Assembly: GCA_032718475.1 (NCBI GenBank)
Contig: JAUCBJ010004707.1
Span: 1-64,000, forward strand
DNA: 64,000 nucleotides
Reading direction: 5' to 3'
From: Nemertoderma westbladi
Lineage: Eukaryota > Xenacoelomorpha > Nemertodermatida > Nemertodermatidae
Both the position numbers and the translations under genes were made by a program. The notes beneath the pieces are model-generated. The model saw only the letters and a list, made by a program, of their open reading frames with translations. It was not told where the DNA came from and did no database searches. Below are positions 40,101 to 55,100 of this stretch, piece after piece (position 1 is the stretch's first letter; each line of letters starts with the position of its first letter).

Positions 40101-43100
40101 TGTTTGTAGGTGAGGGACCCTTCTAGTGCGCTTTATATATTTGTTTGTTTGTGTGGGACCCTTCTAGTGCGCTTTATATATTTGATTGTAGGTGTGGGAC
40201 CCTTCTAGTGCGCTTTATATATTTGTTTGTAGGTGTTGGACCCTTCTAGTGCGCTTTATATATTTGTTTGTTTGTGTGGGACCCTTCTAGTGCGCTTTAT
40301 ATATTTGATTGTAGGTGTGGGACCCTTCTAGTGCGCTTTATATATTTGTTTGTAGGTGTGGGACCCCTCTTGTGCGCTTTATATATTTGTTTGTAGGTGA
40401 GGGACCCTTCTAGTGCGCTTTATATATTTGTTTGTTTGTGTGGGACCCTTCTAGTGTGCTTTATATATTTGATTGTAGGTGTGGGACCCTTCTAGTGCGC
40501 TTTATATATTTGATTGTAGGTGTGGGACCCTTCTAGTGCGCTTTATATATTTGTTTGTAGGTGTGGGACCCTTCTAGTGCGCTTTATATATTTGTTTGTT
40601 TGTGTGGGACCCTTCTAGTGTGCTTTATATATTTGATTGTAGGTGTGGGACCCTTCTAGTGCGCTTTATATATTTGTTTGTAGGTGTGGGACCCTTCTAG
40701 TGCGCTTTATATATTTGTTTGTAGGTGTGGGACCCTTCTAGTGCGCTTTATATATTTGTTTGTAGGTGTGGGACCCTTCTAGTGCGCTTTATATATTTGT
40801 TTGTAGGTGTGGGACCCTTCTAGTGCGCTTTATATATTTGTTTGTAGGTGTGGGACCCTTCTAGTGCGCTTTATATATTTGTTTGTAGGTGTGGGACCCT
40901 TCTAGTGCGCTTTATATATTTGTTTGTAGGTGTGGGACCCTTCTAGTGCGCTTTATATATTTGTTTGTAGGTGTGGGACCCTTCTAGTGCGCTTTATATA
41001 TTTGTTTGTAGGTGTGGGACCCTTCTAGTGTGCTTTATATATTTGCTTGTAGGTGTGGGACCCTTCTAGTGCGCTTTATATATTTGTTTGTAGGTGTTGG
41101 ACCCTTCTAGTGCGCTTTATATGTTTGTTTGTAGGTGTGGGACCCTTCTAGTGCGCTTTATATATTTGTTTGTAGGTGTGGGACCCTTCTAGTGCACTTT
41201 ATATATTTGTTTGTTGGTGTGGGACCCTTCTAGTGCGCTTTATATATTTGTTTGTTTGTGTGGGACCCTTCTAGTGCGCTTTATATATTTGTTTGTTTGT
41301 GTGGGACCCTTCTAGTGCACTTTATATATTTGATTGTAGGTGTGGGACCCTTCTAGTGCGCTTTATATATTTGATTGTAGGTGTGGGACCCTTCTAGTGC
41401 GCTTTATATATTTGATTGTAGGTGTGGGACCCTTCCAGTGCGCTTTATATATTTGTTTGTTTGTGTGGGACCCTTCTAGTGTGCTTTATATATTTGATTG
41501 TAGGTGTGGGACCCTTCTAGTGCGCTTTATATATTTGATTGTAGGTGTGGGACCCCTCTAGTGCGCTTTATATATTTGTTTGTAGGTGTTGGACCCTTCT
41601 AGTGCGCTTTATATATTTGTTTGTTTGTGTGGGACCCTTCTAGTGTGCTTTATATATTTGATTGTAGGTGTGGGACCCTTCTAGTGCGCTTTATATATTT
41701 GATTGTAGGTGTGGGACCTTCTAGTGCGCTTTATATATTTGATTGTAGGTGTGGGACCCTTCTAGTGCGCTTTATATATTTGATTGTAGGTGTGGGACCC
41801 TTCTAGTGCGCTTTATATATTTGATTGTAGGTGTGGGACCCTTCTAGTGCGCTTTATATATTTGTTTGTAGGTGTGGGACCCTTCTAGTGCGCTTTATAT
41901 ATTTGTTTGTAGGTGTGGGACCCTTCTAGTGCGCTTTATATATTTGTTTGTAGGTGTGGGACCCTTCTAGTGCGCTTTATATATTTGTTTGTTTGTGTGG
42001 GACCCTTCTAGTGCGCTTTATATATTTGTTTGTAGGTGTGGGACCCTTCTAGTGCGCTTTATATATTTGGTTGTAGGTGTGGGACCCCTCTTGTGCGCTT
42101 TATATATTTGTTTGTAGGTGAGGGACCCTTCTAGTGCGCTTTATATATTTGTTTGTTTGTGTGGGACCCTTCTAGTGCGCTTTATATATTTGTTTGTAGG
42201 TGTGGGACCCTTCTAGTGCGCTTTATATATTTGTTTGTAGGTGTGGGACCCTTCTGTGCGCTTTATATATTTGTTTGTTGGTGTGGGACCCTTCTAGTGC
42301 GCTTTATATATTTGTTTGTTTGTGTGGGACCCTTCTAGTGCGCTTTATATATTTGTTTGTAGGTGTGGGACCCTTCTAGTGCGCTTTATATATTTGGTTG
42401 TAGGTGTGGGACCCCTCTTGTGCGCTTTATATATTTGTTTGTAGGTGAGGGACCCTTCTAGTGCGCTTTATATATTTGTTTGTTTGTGTGGGACCCTTCT
42501 AGTGCGCTTTATATATTTGTTTGTTTGTGTGGGACCCTTCTAGTGCGCTTTATATATTTGTTTGTTTGTGTGGGACCCTTCTAGTGCGCTTTATATATTT
42601 GTTTGTAGGTGTGGGACCCTTCTAGTGCGCTTTATATATTTGTTTGTTTGTGTGGGACCCTTCTAGTGCGCTTTATATATTTGTTTGTAGGTGTGGGACC
42701 CTTCTAGTGCACTTTATATATTTGTTTGTTTGTGTGGGACCCTTCTAGTGCGCTTTATATATTTGTTTGTTTGTGTGGGACCCTTCTAGTGCACTTTATA
42801 TATTTGTTTGTTTGTGTGGGACCCTTCTAGTGCGCTTTATATATTTGATTGTAGGTGTGGGACCCTTCTAGTGCGCTTTATATATTTGTTTGTTTGTGTG
42901 GGACCCTTCTAGTGCGCTTTATATATTTGTTTGTTTGTGTGGGACCCTTCTAGTGCGCTTTATATATTTGTTTGTTTGTGTGGGACCCTTCTAGTGCACT
43001 TTATATATTTGTTTGTTTGTGTGGGACCCTTCTAGTGCGCTTTATATATTTGTTTGTAGGTGTGGGACCCTTCTAGTGCGCTTTATATATTTGTTTGTAG

Positions 43101-46100
43101 GTGTGGGACCCTTCTAGTGCGCTTTATATATTTGTTTGTTTGTGTGGGACCCTTCTAGTGCGCTTTATATATTTGTTTGTTTGTGTGGGACCCTTCTAGT
43201 GCGCTTTATATATTTGTTTGTTTGTGTGGGACCCTTCTAGTGCACTTTATATATTTGTTTGTTTGTGTGGGACCCTTCTAGTGCACTTTATATATTTGTT
43301 TGTTTGTGTGGGACCCTTCTAGTGCGCTTTATATATTTGATTGTAGGTGTGGGGCCCTTCTAGTGCGCTTTATATATTTGTTTGTAGGTGTGGGACCCTT
43401 CTAGTGCGCTTTATATATTTGTTTGTTTGTGTGGGACCCTTCTAGTGCGCTTTATATATTTGTTTGTTTGTGTGGGACCCTTCTAGTGCACTTTATATAT
43501 TTGTTTGTTTGTGTGGGACCCTTCTAGTGCGCTTTATATATTTGATTGTAGGTGTGGGACCCTTCTAGTGCGCTTTATATATTTGTTTGTAGGTGTGGGA
43601 CCCTTCTAGTGCGCTTTATATATTTGTTTGTAGGTGTGGGACCCTTCTAGTGCGCTTTATATATTTGTTTGTTTGTGTGGGACCCTTCTAGTGCGCTTTA
43701 TATATTTGTTTGTTTGTGTGGGACCCTTCTAGTGCGCTTTATATATTTGTTTGTTTGTGTGGGACCCTTCTAGTGCGCTTTATATATTTGTTTGTTTGTG
43801 TGGGACCCTTCTAGTGCGCTTTATATATTTGTTTGTAGGTGTGGGACCCTTCTAGTGCGCTTTATATATTTGTTTGTAGGTGTGGGACCCTTCTAGTGCA
43901 CTTTATATATTTGTTTGTTTGTGTGGGACCCTTCTAGTGCACTTTATATATTTGTTTGTTTGTGTGGGACCCTTCTAGTGCGCTTTATATATTTGATTGT
44001 AGGTGTGGGACCCTTCTAGTGCGCTTTATATATTTGTTTGTAGGTGTGGGACCCTTCCAGTGCGCTTTATATATTTGTTTGTAGGTGTGGGACCCTTCTA
44101 GTGCGCTTTATATATTTGTTTGTAGGTGTGGGACCCTTCTAGTGCGCTTTATATATTTGTTTGTTTGTGTGGGACCCTTCTAGTGCGCTTTATATATTTG
44201 TTTGTTTGTGTGGGACCCTTCTAGTGCGCTTTATATATTTGTTTGTTTGTGTGGGACCCTTCTAGTGCGCTTTATATATTTGTTTGTTTGTGTGGGACCC
44301 TTCTAGTGCACTTTATATATTTGTTTGTTTGTGTGGGACCCTTCTAGTGCGCTTTATATATTTGATTGTAGGTGTGGGACCCTTCTAGTGCGCTTTATAT
44401 ATTTGTTTGTAGGTGTGGGACCCTTCTAGTGCGCTTTATATATTTGTTTGTTTGTGTGGGACCCTTCTAGTGCGCTTTATATATTTGTTTGTTTGTGTGG
44501 GACCCTTCTAGTGCGCTTTATATATTTGTTTGTTTGTGTGGGACCCTTCTAGTGCGCTTTATATATTTGTTTGTTTGTGTGGGACCCTTCTAGTGCGCTT
44601 TATATATTTGTTTGTTTGTGTGGGACCCTTCTAGTGCACTTTATATATTTGTTTGTTTGTGTGGGACCCTTCTAGTGCGCTTTATATATTTGATTGTAGG
44701 TGTGGGACCCTTCTAGTGCGCTTTATATATTTGTTTGTAGGTGTGGGACCCTTCTAGTGCGCTTTATATATTTGTTTGTTTGTGTGGGACCCTTCTAGTG
44801 CGCTTTATATATTTGTTTGTTTGTGTGGGACCCTTCTAGTGCGCTTTATATATTTGTTTGTTTGTGTGGGACCCTTCTAGTGCACTTTATATATTTGTTT
44901 GTTTGTGTGGGACCCTTCTAGTGCGCTTTATATATTTGTTTGTTTGTGTGGGACCCTTCTAGTGCACTTTATATATTTGTTTGTTTGTGTGGGACCCTTC
45001 TAGTGCGCTTTATATATTTGATTGTAGGTGTGGGACCCTTCTAGTGCGCTTTATATATTTGTTTGTAGGTGTGGGACCCTTCTAGTGCACTTTATATATT
45101 TGATTGTAGGTGTGGGACCCTTCTAGTGCGCTTTATATATTTGTTTGTAGGTGTGGGACCCTTCTAGTGCGCTTTATATATTTGTTTGTAGGTGTGGGAC
45201 CCTTCTAGTGCGCTTTATATATTTGTTTGTAGGTGTGGGACCCTTCTAGTGCACTTTATATATTTGTTTGTTTGTGTGGGACCCTTCTAGTGCACTTTAT
45301 ATATTTGTTTGTTTGTGTGGGACCCTTCTAGTGCGCTTTATATATTTGATTGTAGGTGTGGGACCCTTCTAGTGCGCTTTATATATTTGTTTGTAGGTGT
45401 GGGACCCTTCCAGTGCGCTTTATATATTTGTTTGTAGGTGTGGGACCTTCTAGTGCGCTTTATATATTTGGTTGTAGGTGTGGGACCCCTCTTGTGCGCT
45501 TTATATATTTGTTTGTAGGTGTGGGACCCTTCTAGTGCGCTTTATATATTTGTTTGTAGGTGTGGGACCCTTCTAGTGCACTTTATATATTTGTTTGTTT
45601 GTGTGGGACCCTTCTAGTGCACTTTATATATTTGTTTGTTTGTGTGGGACCCTTCTAGTGCGCTTTATATATTTGATTGTAGGTGTGGGACCCTTCTAGT
45701 GCGCTTTATATATTTGTTTGTAGGTGTGGGACCCTTCCAGTGCGCTTTATATATTTGTTTGTAGGTGTGGGACCTTCTAGTGCGCTTTATATATTTGGTT
45801 GTAGGTGTGGGACCCCTCTTGTGCGCTTTATATATTTGTTTGTAGGTGTGGGACCCTTCTAGTGCGCTTTATATATTTGTTTGTAGGTGTGGGACCCTTC
45901 TAGTGCGCTTTATATATTTGTTTGTTTGTGTGGGACCCTTCTAGTGCGCTTTATATATTTGTTTGTAGGTGTGGGACCCTTCTAGTGCGCTTTATATATT
46001 TGGTTGTAGGTGTGGGACCCCTCTTGTGCGCTTTATATATTTGTTTGTAGGTGAGGGACCCTTCTAGTGCGCTTTATATATTTGTTTGTTTGTGAGGGAC

Positions 46101-49100
46101 CCTTCTAGTGCGCTTTATATATTTGTTTGTTTGTGAGGGACCCTTCTAGTGCGCTTTATATATTTGTTTGTAGGTGTGGGACCCTTCTAGTGCGCTTTAT
46201 ATATTTGTTTGTTTGTGTGGGACCCTTCTAGTGCACTTTATATATTTGTTTGTAGGTGTGGGACCCTTCTAGTGCGCTTTATATATTTGTTTGTAGGTGT
46301 GGGACCCTTCTAGTGCGCTTTATATATTTGGTTGTAGGTGTGGGACCCCTCTTGTGCGCTTTATATATTTGTTTGTAGGTGAGGGACCCTTCTAGTGCGC
46401 TTTATATATTTGTTTGTTTGTGAGGGACCCTTCTAGTGCGCTTTATATATTTGTTTGTTTGTGAGGGACCCTTCTAGTGCGCTTTATATATTTGTTTGTA
46501 GGTGTGGGACCCTTCTAGTGCGCTTTATATATTTGTTTGTTTGTGAGGGACCCTTCTAGTGCGCTTTATATATTTGTTTGTTTGTGTGGGACCCTTCTAG
46601 TGCGCTTTATATATTTGTTTGTTTGGTGTGGGACCCTTCCAGTGCGCTTTATATATTTGTTTGTAGGTGTTGGACCCTTCTAGTGCGCTTTATATATTTG
46701 TTTGTAGGTGAGGGACCCTTCTAGTGCGCTTTATATATTTGTTTGTAGGTGTGGGACCCTTCTAGTGCGCTTTATATATTTGGTTGTAGGTGTGGGACCC
46801 CTCTTGTGCGCTTTATATATTTGTTTGTTTGTGAGGGACCCTTCTAGTGCGCTTTATATATTTGTTTGTTTGTGAGGGACCCTTCTAGTGCGCTTTATAT
46901 ATTTGTTTGTTTGTGAGGGACCCTTCTAGTGCGCTTTATATATTTGTTTGTTTGGTGTGGGACCCTTCTAGTGCGCTTTATATATTTGTTTGTTTGTGAG
47001 GGACCCTTCTAGTGCGCTTTATATATTTGTTTGTTTGTGAGGGACCCTTCTAGTGCGCTTTATATATTTGTTTGTTTGTGAGGGACCCTTCTAGTGCGCT
47101 TTATATATTTGTTTGTTTGGTGTGGGACCCTTCTAGTGCGCTTTATATATTTGTTTGTTTGTGAGGGACCCTTCTAGTGCGCTTTATATATTTGTTTGTT
47201 TGTGAGGGACCCTTCTAGTGCGCTTTATATATTTGTTTGTTTGGTGTGGGACCCTTCTAGTGCGCTTTATATATTTGTTTGTTTGTGAGGGACCCTTCTA
47301 GTGCGCTTTATATATTTGTTTGTTTGTGAGGGACCCTTCTAGTGCGCTTTATATATTTGTTTGTTTGTGAGGGACCCTTCTAGTGCGCTTTATATATTTG
47401 TTTGTTTGGTGTGGGACCCTTCTAGTGCGCTTTATATATTTGTTTGTTTGTGAGGGACCCTTCTAGTGCGCTTTATATATTTGTTTGTTTGTGAGGGACC
47501 CTTCTAGTGCGCTTTATATATTTGTTTGTTTGGTGTGGGACCCTTCTAGTGCGCTTTATATATTTGTTTGTTTGTGAGGGACCCTTCTAGTGCGCTTTAT
47601 ATATTTGTTTGTTTGTGAGGGACCCTTCTAGTGCGCTTTATATATTTGTTTGTTTGGTGTGGGACCCTTCTAGTGCGCTTTATATATTTGTTTGTTTGTG
47701 AGGGACCCTTCTAGTGCGCTTTATATATTTGTTTGTTTGTGAGGGACCCTTCTAGTGCGCTTTATATATTTGTTTGTTTGTGAGGGACCCTTCTAGTGCG
47801 CTTTATATATTTGTTTGTTTGTGAGGGACCCTTCTAGTGCGCTTTATATATTTGTTTGTTTGGTGTGGGACCCTTCTAGTGCGCTTTATATATTTGTTTG
47901 TTTGTGAGGGACCCTTCTAGTGCGCTTTATATATTTGTTTGTTTGTGAGGGACCCTTCTAGTGCGCTTTATATATTTGTTTGTAGGTGTGGGACCCTTCT
48001 AGTGCGCTTTATATATTTGATTGTAGGTGTGGGACCTTCTAGTGCGCTTTATATATTTGTTTGTAGGTGTGGGACCCTTCTAGTGCGCTTTATATATTTG
48101 TTTGTTTGTGAGGGACCCTTCTAGTGCGCTTTATATATTTGTTTGTAGGTGTGGGACCCTTCTAGTGCGCTTTATATATTTGTTTGTTTGTGAGGGACCC
48201 TTCTAGTGCGCTTTATATATTTGTTTGTAGGTGTGGGACCCTTCTAGTGCGCTTTATATATTTGTTTGTTTGTGAGGGACCCTTCTAGTGCACTTTATAT
48301 ATTTGTTTGTAGGTGTGGGACCCTTCTAGTGCGCTTTATATATTTGTTTGTAGGTGTGGGACCCTTCTAGTGCGCTTTATATATTTGTTTGTTTGTGAGG
48401 GACCCTTCTAGTGCGCTTTATATATTTGTTTGTTTGTGAGGGACCCTTCTAGTGCGCTTTATATATTTGTTTGTAGGTGTGGGACCCTTCTAGTGCGCTT
48501 TATATATTTGATTGTAGGTGTGGGACCTTCTAGTGCGCTTTATATATTTGTTTGTAGGTGTGGGACCCTTCTAGTGCGCTTTATATATTTGTTTGTTTGT
48601 GAGGGACCCTTCTAGTGCGCTTTATATATTTGTTTGTTTGTGAGGGACCCTTCTAGTGCGCTTTATATATTTGTTTGTTTGTGAGGGACCCTTCTAGTGC
48701 GCTTTATATATTTGTTTGTTTGTGAGGGACCCTTCTAGTGCGCTTTATATATTTGTTTGTTTGGTGTGGGACCCTTCTAGTGCGCTTTATATATTTGTTT
48801 GTTTGTGAGGGACCCTTCTAGTGCGCTTTATATATTTGTTTGTTTGTGAGGGACCCTTCTAGTGCGCTTTATATATTTGTTTGTAGGTGTGGGACCCTTC
48901 TAGTGCGCTTTATATATTTGATTGTAGGTGTGGGACCTTCTAGTGCGCTTTATATATTTGTTTGTAGGTGTGGGACCCTTCTAGTGCGCTTTATATATTT
49001 GTTTGTTTGTGAGGGACCCTTCTAGTGCGCTTTATATATTTGTTTGTAGGTGTGGGACCCTTCTAGTGCGCTTTATATATTTGTTTGTTTGTGAGGGACC

Positions 49101-52100
49101 CTTCTAGTGCGCTTTATATATTTGTTTGTAGGTGTGGGACCCTTCTAGTGCGCTTTATATATTTGTTTGTTTGTGAGGGACCCTTCTAGTGCACTTTATA
49201 TATTTGTTTGTAGGTGTGGGACCCTTCTAGTGCGCTTTATATATTTGTTTGTAGGTGTGGGACCCTTCTAGTGCGCTTTATATATTTGTTTGTTTGTGAG
49301 GGACCCTTCTAGTGCGCTTTATATATTTGTTTGTTTGTGAGGGACCCTTCTAGTGCGCTTTATATATTTGTTTGTAGGTGTGGGACCCTTCTAGTGCGCT
49401 TTATATATTTGGTTGTAGGTGTGGGACCCTTCTAGTGCGCTTTATATATTTGTTTGTTTGTGAGGGACCCTTCTAGTGCGCTTTATATATTTGTTTGTTT
49501 GTGAGGGACCCTTCTAGTGCGCTTTATATATTTGTTTGTAGGTGTGGGACCCTTCTAGTGCGCTTTATATATTTGGTTGTAGGTGTGGGACCCTTCTAGT
49601 GCGCTTTATATATTTGTTTGTTTGTGAGGGACCCTTCTAGTGCGCTTTATATATTTGTTTGTTTGTGTGGGACCCTTCTAGTGCGCTTTATATATTTGTT
49701 TGTTTGTGAGGGACCCTTCTAGTGCGCTTTATATATTTGTTTGTAGGTGAGGGACCCTTCTAGTGCGCTTTATATATTTGTTTGTTTGTGAGGGACCCTT
49801 CTAGTGCGCTTTATATATTTGTTTGTAGGTGAGGGACCCTTCTAGTGCGCTTTATATATTTGTTTGTTTGTGAGGGACCCTTCTAGTGCGCTTTATATAT
49901 TTGTTTGTTTGTGAGGGACCCTTCTAGTGCGCTTTATATATTTGTTTGTTTGTGAGGGACCCTTCTAGTGCGCTTTATATATTTGTTTGTTTGGTGTGGG
50001 ACCCTTCTAGTGCGCTTTATATATTTGTTTGTTTGTGAGGGACCCTTCTAGTGCGCTTTATATATTTGTTTGTTTGTGAGGGACCCTTCTAGTGCGCTTT
50101 ATATATTTGTTTGTAGGTGTGGGACCCTTCTAGTGCGCTTTATATATTTGGTTGTAGGTGTGGGACCCCTCTTGTGCGCTTTATATATTTGTTTGTTTGT
50201 GAGGGACCCTTCTAGTGCGCTTTATATATTTGTTTGTTTGGTGTGGGACCCTTCTAGTGCGCTTTATATATTTGTTTGTTTGTGAGGGACCCTTCTAGTG
50301 CGCTTTATATATTTGTTTGTTTGTGTGGGACCCTTCTAGTGCGCTTTATATATTTGGTTGTAGGTGTGGGACCCCTCTTGTGCGCTTTATATATTTGTTT
50401 GTTTGTGAGGGACCCTTCTAGTGCGCTTTATATATTTGTTTGTTTGGTGTGGGGCCCTTCTAGTGCGCTTTATATATTTGTTTGTAGGTGTGGGGCCCTT
50501 CTAGTGCGCTTTATATATTTGTTTGTAGGTGTGGGACCCTTCTAGTGCGCTTTATATATTTGGTTGTAGGTGTGGGACCCCTCTTGTGCGCTTTATATAT
50601 TTGTTTGTTTGTGAGGGACCCTTCTAGTGCGCTTTATATATTTGTTTGTTTGGTGTGGGACCCTTCTAGTGCGCTTTATATATTTGTTTGTTTGTGAGGG
50701 ACCCTTCTAGTGCGCTTTATATATTTGTTTGTTTGTGTGGGACCCTTCTAGTGCGCTTTATATATTTGTTTGTTTGGTGTGGGACCCTTCCAGTGCGCTT
50801 TATATATTTGTTTGTAGGTGTTGGACCCTTCTAGTGCGCTTTATATATTTGTTTGTTTGTGAGGGACCCTTCTAGTGCGCTTTATATATTTGTTTGTTTG
50901 TGAGGGACCCTTCTAGTGCGCTTTATATATTTGTTTGTTTGGTGTGGGACCCTTCTAGTGCGCTTTATATATTTGTTTGTTTGTGAGGGACCCTTCTAGT
51001 GCGCTTTATATATTTGTTTGTTTGTGTGGGACCCTTCTAGTGCACTTTATATATTTGTTTGTTTGTGTGGGACCCTTCTAGTGCGCTTTATATATTTGTT
51101 TGTTTGTGAGGGACCCTTCTAGTGCGCTTTATATATTTGTTTGTTTGTGAGGGACCCTTCTAGTGCGCTTTATATATTTGTTTGTTTGTGTGGGACCCTT
51201 CTAGTGCGCTTTATATATTTGTTTGTTTGTGAGGGACCCTTCTAGTGCGCTTTATATATTTGTTTGTTTGTGAGGGACCCTTCTAGTGCGCTTTATATTT
51301 GTTTGTTTGTGAGGGACCCTTCTAGTGCGCTTTATATATTTGTTTGTTTGTGAGGGACCCTTCTAGTGCGCTTTATATATTTGTTTGTTTGTGAGGGACC
51401 CTTCTAGTGCGCTTTATATATTTGTTTGTTTGTGAGGGACCCTTCTAGTGCGCTTTATATATTTGTTTGTTTGTGAGGGACCCTTCTAGTGCGCTTTATA
51501 TATTTGTTTGTTTGTGTGGGACCCTTCTAGTGCGCTTTATATATTTGTTTGTTTGGTGTGGGACCCTTCCAGTGCGCTTTATATATTTGTTTGTAGGTGT
51601 TGGACCCTTCTAGTGCGCTTTATATATTTGTTTGTAGGTGAGGGACCCTTCTAGTGCGCTTTATATATTTGTTTGTAGGTGTGGGACCCTTCTAGTGCGC
51701 TTTATATATTTGGTTGTAGGTGTGGGACCCCTCTTGTGCGCTTTATATATTTGTTTGTTTGTGAGGGACCCTTCTAGTGCGCTTTATATATTTGTTTGTT
51801 TGTGAGGGACCCTTCTAGTGCGCTTTATATATTTGTTTGTTTGTGAGGGACCCTTCTAGTGCACTTTATATATTTGTTTGTTTGTGAGGGACCCTTCTAG
51901 TGCGCTTTATATATTTGTTTGTTTGTGTGGGACCCTTCTAGTGCGCTTTATATATTTGTTTGTAGGTGTGGGACCCTTCTAGTGCGCTTTATATATTTGG
52001 TTGTAGGTGTGGGACCCTTCTAGTGCGCTTTATATATTTGTTTGTTTGTGAGGGACCCTTCTAGTGCGCTTTATATATTTGTTTGTTTGTGAGGGACCCT

Positions 52101-55100
52101 TCTAGTGCGCTTTATATATTTGTTTGTAGGTGTGGGACCCTTCTAGTGCGCTTTATATATTTGTTTGTAGGTGTGGGACCCTTCTAGTGCGCTTTATATA
52201 TTTGTTTGTAGGTGTGGGACCCTTCTAGTGCGCTTTATATATTTGTTTGTAGGTGTGGGACCCTTCTAGTGCTCTTTATATATTTGTTTGTAGGTGTGGG
52301 ACCCTTCTAGTGCGCTTTATATATTTGTTTGTAGGTGTGGGACCCTTCTAGTGCGCTTTATATATTTGTTTGTAGGTGAGGGACCCTTCTAGTGCGCTTT
52401 ATATATTTGTTTGTTTGTGAGGGACCCTTCTAGTGCGCTTTATATATTTGTTTGTTTGTGAGGGACCCTTCTAGTGCGCTTTATATATTTGTTTGTAGGT
52501 GTGGGACCCTTCTAGTGCGCTTTATATATTTGTTTGTTTGTGAGGGACCCTTCTAGTGCGCTTTATATATTTGTTTGTAGGTGTGGGACCCTTCTAGTGC
52601 GCTTTATATATTTGTTTGTTTGTGAGGGACCCTTCTAGTGCGCTTTATATATTTGTTTGTTTGTGAGGGACCCTTCTAGTGCGCTTTATATATTTGATTG
52701 TAGGTGTGGGACCCTTCTAGTGCACTTTATATATTTGTTTGTTTGTGTGGGACCCTTCTAGTGCGCTTTATATATTTGTTTGTTTGTGTGGGACCCTTCT
52801 AGTGCACTTTATATATTTGTTTGTTTGTGTGGGACCCTTCTAGTGCGCTTTATATATTTGTTTGTTTGTGTGGGACCCTTCTAGTGCGCTTTATATATTT
52901 GTTTGTAGGTGTGGGACCCTTCTAGTGCGCTTTATATATTTGTTTGTTTGTGTGGGACCCTTCTAGTGCGCTTTATATATTTGTTTGTAGGTGTGGGACC
53001 CTTCTAGTGCGCTTTATATATTTGATTGTAGGTGTGGGACCCTTCTAGTGCGCTTTATATATTTGTTTGTTTGTGTGGGACCCTTCTAGTGTGCTTTATA
53101 TATTTGATTGTAGGTGTGGGACCCTTCTAGTGCGCTTTATATATTTGGTTGTAGGTGTGGGACCCCTCTTGTGCGCTTTATATATTTGTTTGTAGGTGAG
53201 GGACCCTTCTAGTGCGCTTTATATATTTGTTTGTAGGTGTGGGACCCTTCTAGTGCGCTTTATATATTTGTTTGTAGGTGTGGGACCCTTCTAGTGCGCT
53301 TTATATATTTGGTTGTAGGTGTGGGACCCCTCTTGTGCGCTTTATATATTTGTTTGTAGGTGAGGGACCCTTCTAGTGCGCTTTATATATTTGTTTGTAG
53401 GTGTGGGACCCTTCTAGTGCGCTTTATATATTTGTTTGTAGGTGAGGGACCCTTCTAGTGCGCTTTATATATTTGTTTGTAGGTGTGGGACCCTTCTAGT
53501 GCGCTTTATATATTTGTTTGTAGGTGTGGGACCCTTCTAGTGCGCTTTATATATTTGTTTGTTTGTGTGGGACCCTTCTAGTGCGCTTTATATATTTGTT
53601 TGTTTGTGTGGGACCCTTCTAGTGCGCTTTATATATTTGTTTGTAGGTGTGGGACCCTTCTAGTGTGCTTTATATATTTGATTGTAGGTGTGGGACCCTT
53701 CTAGTGCGCTTTATATATTTGTTTGTTTGTGTGGGACCCTTCTAGTGCGCTTTATATATTTGTTTGTTTGTGTGGGACCCTTCTAGTGCGCTTTATATAT
53801 TTGTTTGTTTGTGTGGGACCCTTCTAGTGCACTTTATATATTTGTTTGTTTGTGTGGGACCCTTCTAGTGCGCTTTATATATTTGTTTGTTTGTGAGGGA
53901 CCCTTCTAGTGCGCTTTATATATTTGTTTGTTTGTGAGGGACCCTTCTAGTGCGCTTTATATATTTGTTTGTTTGTGTGGGACCCTTCTAGTGCGCTTTA
54001 TATATTTGTTTGTTTGTGTGGGACCCTTCTAGTGCGCTTTATATATTTGTTTGTTTGTGTGGGACCCTTCTAGTGCGCTTTATATATTTGTTTGTTTGTG
54101 TGGGACCCTTCTAGTGCACTTTATATATTTGTTTGTTTGTGTGGGACCCTTCTAGTGCGCTTTATATATTTGTTTGTTTGTGTGGGACCCTTCTAGTGCG
54201 CTTTATATATTTGTTTGTTTGTGTGGGACCCTTCTAGTGCGCTTTATATATTTGTTTTTAGGTGTGGGACCCTTCTAGTGCGCTTTATATATTTGTTTGT
54301 AGGTGTGGGACCCTTCTAGTGCGCTTTATATATTTGTTTGTAGGTGTGGGACCCTTCTAGTGCGCTTTATATATTTGTTTGTAGGTGTGGGACCCTTCTA
54401 GTGCGCTTTATATATTTGTTTGTAGGTGTGGGACCCTTCTAGTGCGCTTTATATATTTGTTTGTAGGTGTGGGACCCTTCTAGTGCGCTTTATATATTTG
54501 TTTGTTTGTGTGGGACCCTTCTAGTGCGCTTTATATATTTGTTTGTTTGTGTGGGACCCTTCTAGTGCGCTTTATATATTTGTTTGTTTGTGTGGGACCC
54601 TTCTAGTGCGCTTTATATATTTGTTTGTTTGTGTGGGACCCTTCTAGTGCGCTTTATATATTTGTTTGTTTGTGTGGGACCCTTCTAGTGCGCTTTATAT
54701 ATTTGTTTGTTTGTGTGGGACCCTTCTAGTGCGCTTTATATATTTGTTTGTTTGTGTGGGACCCTTCTAGTGCGCTTTATATATTTGTTTGTTTGTGTGG
54801 GACCCTTCTAGTGCGCTTTATATATTTGTTTGTTTGTGTGGGACCCTTCTAGTGCGCTTTATATATTTGTTTGTTTGTGTGGGACCCTTCTAGTGCGCTT
54901 TATATATTTGTTTGTTTGTGTGGGACCCTTCTAGTGCGCTTTATATATTTGTTTGTTTGTGAGGGACCCTTCTAGTGCGCTTTATATATTTGTTTGTAGG
55001 TGTGGGGCCCTTCTAGTGCGCTTTATATATTTGTTTGTAGGTGTGGGACCCTTCTAGTGCGCTTTATATATTTGTTTGTAGGTGTGGGACCCTTCTAGTG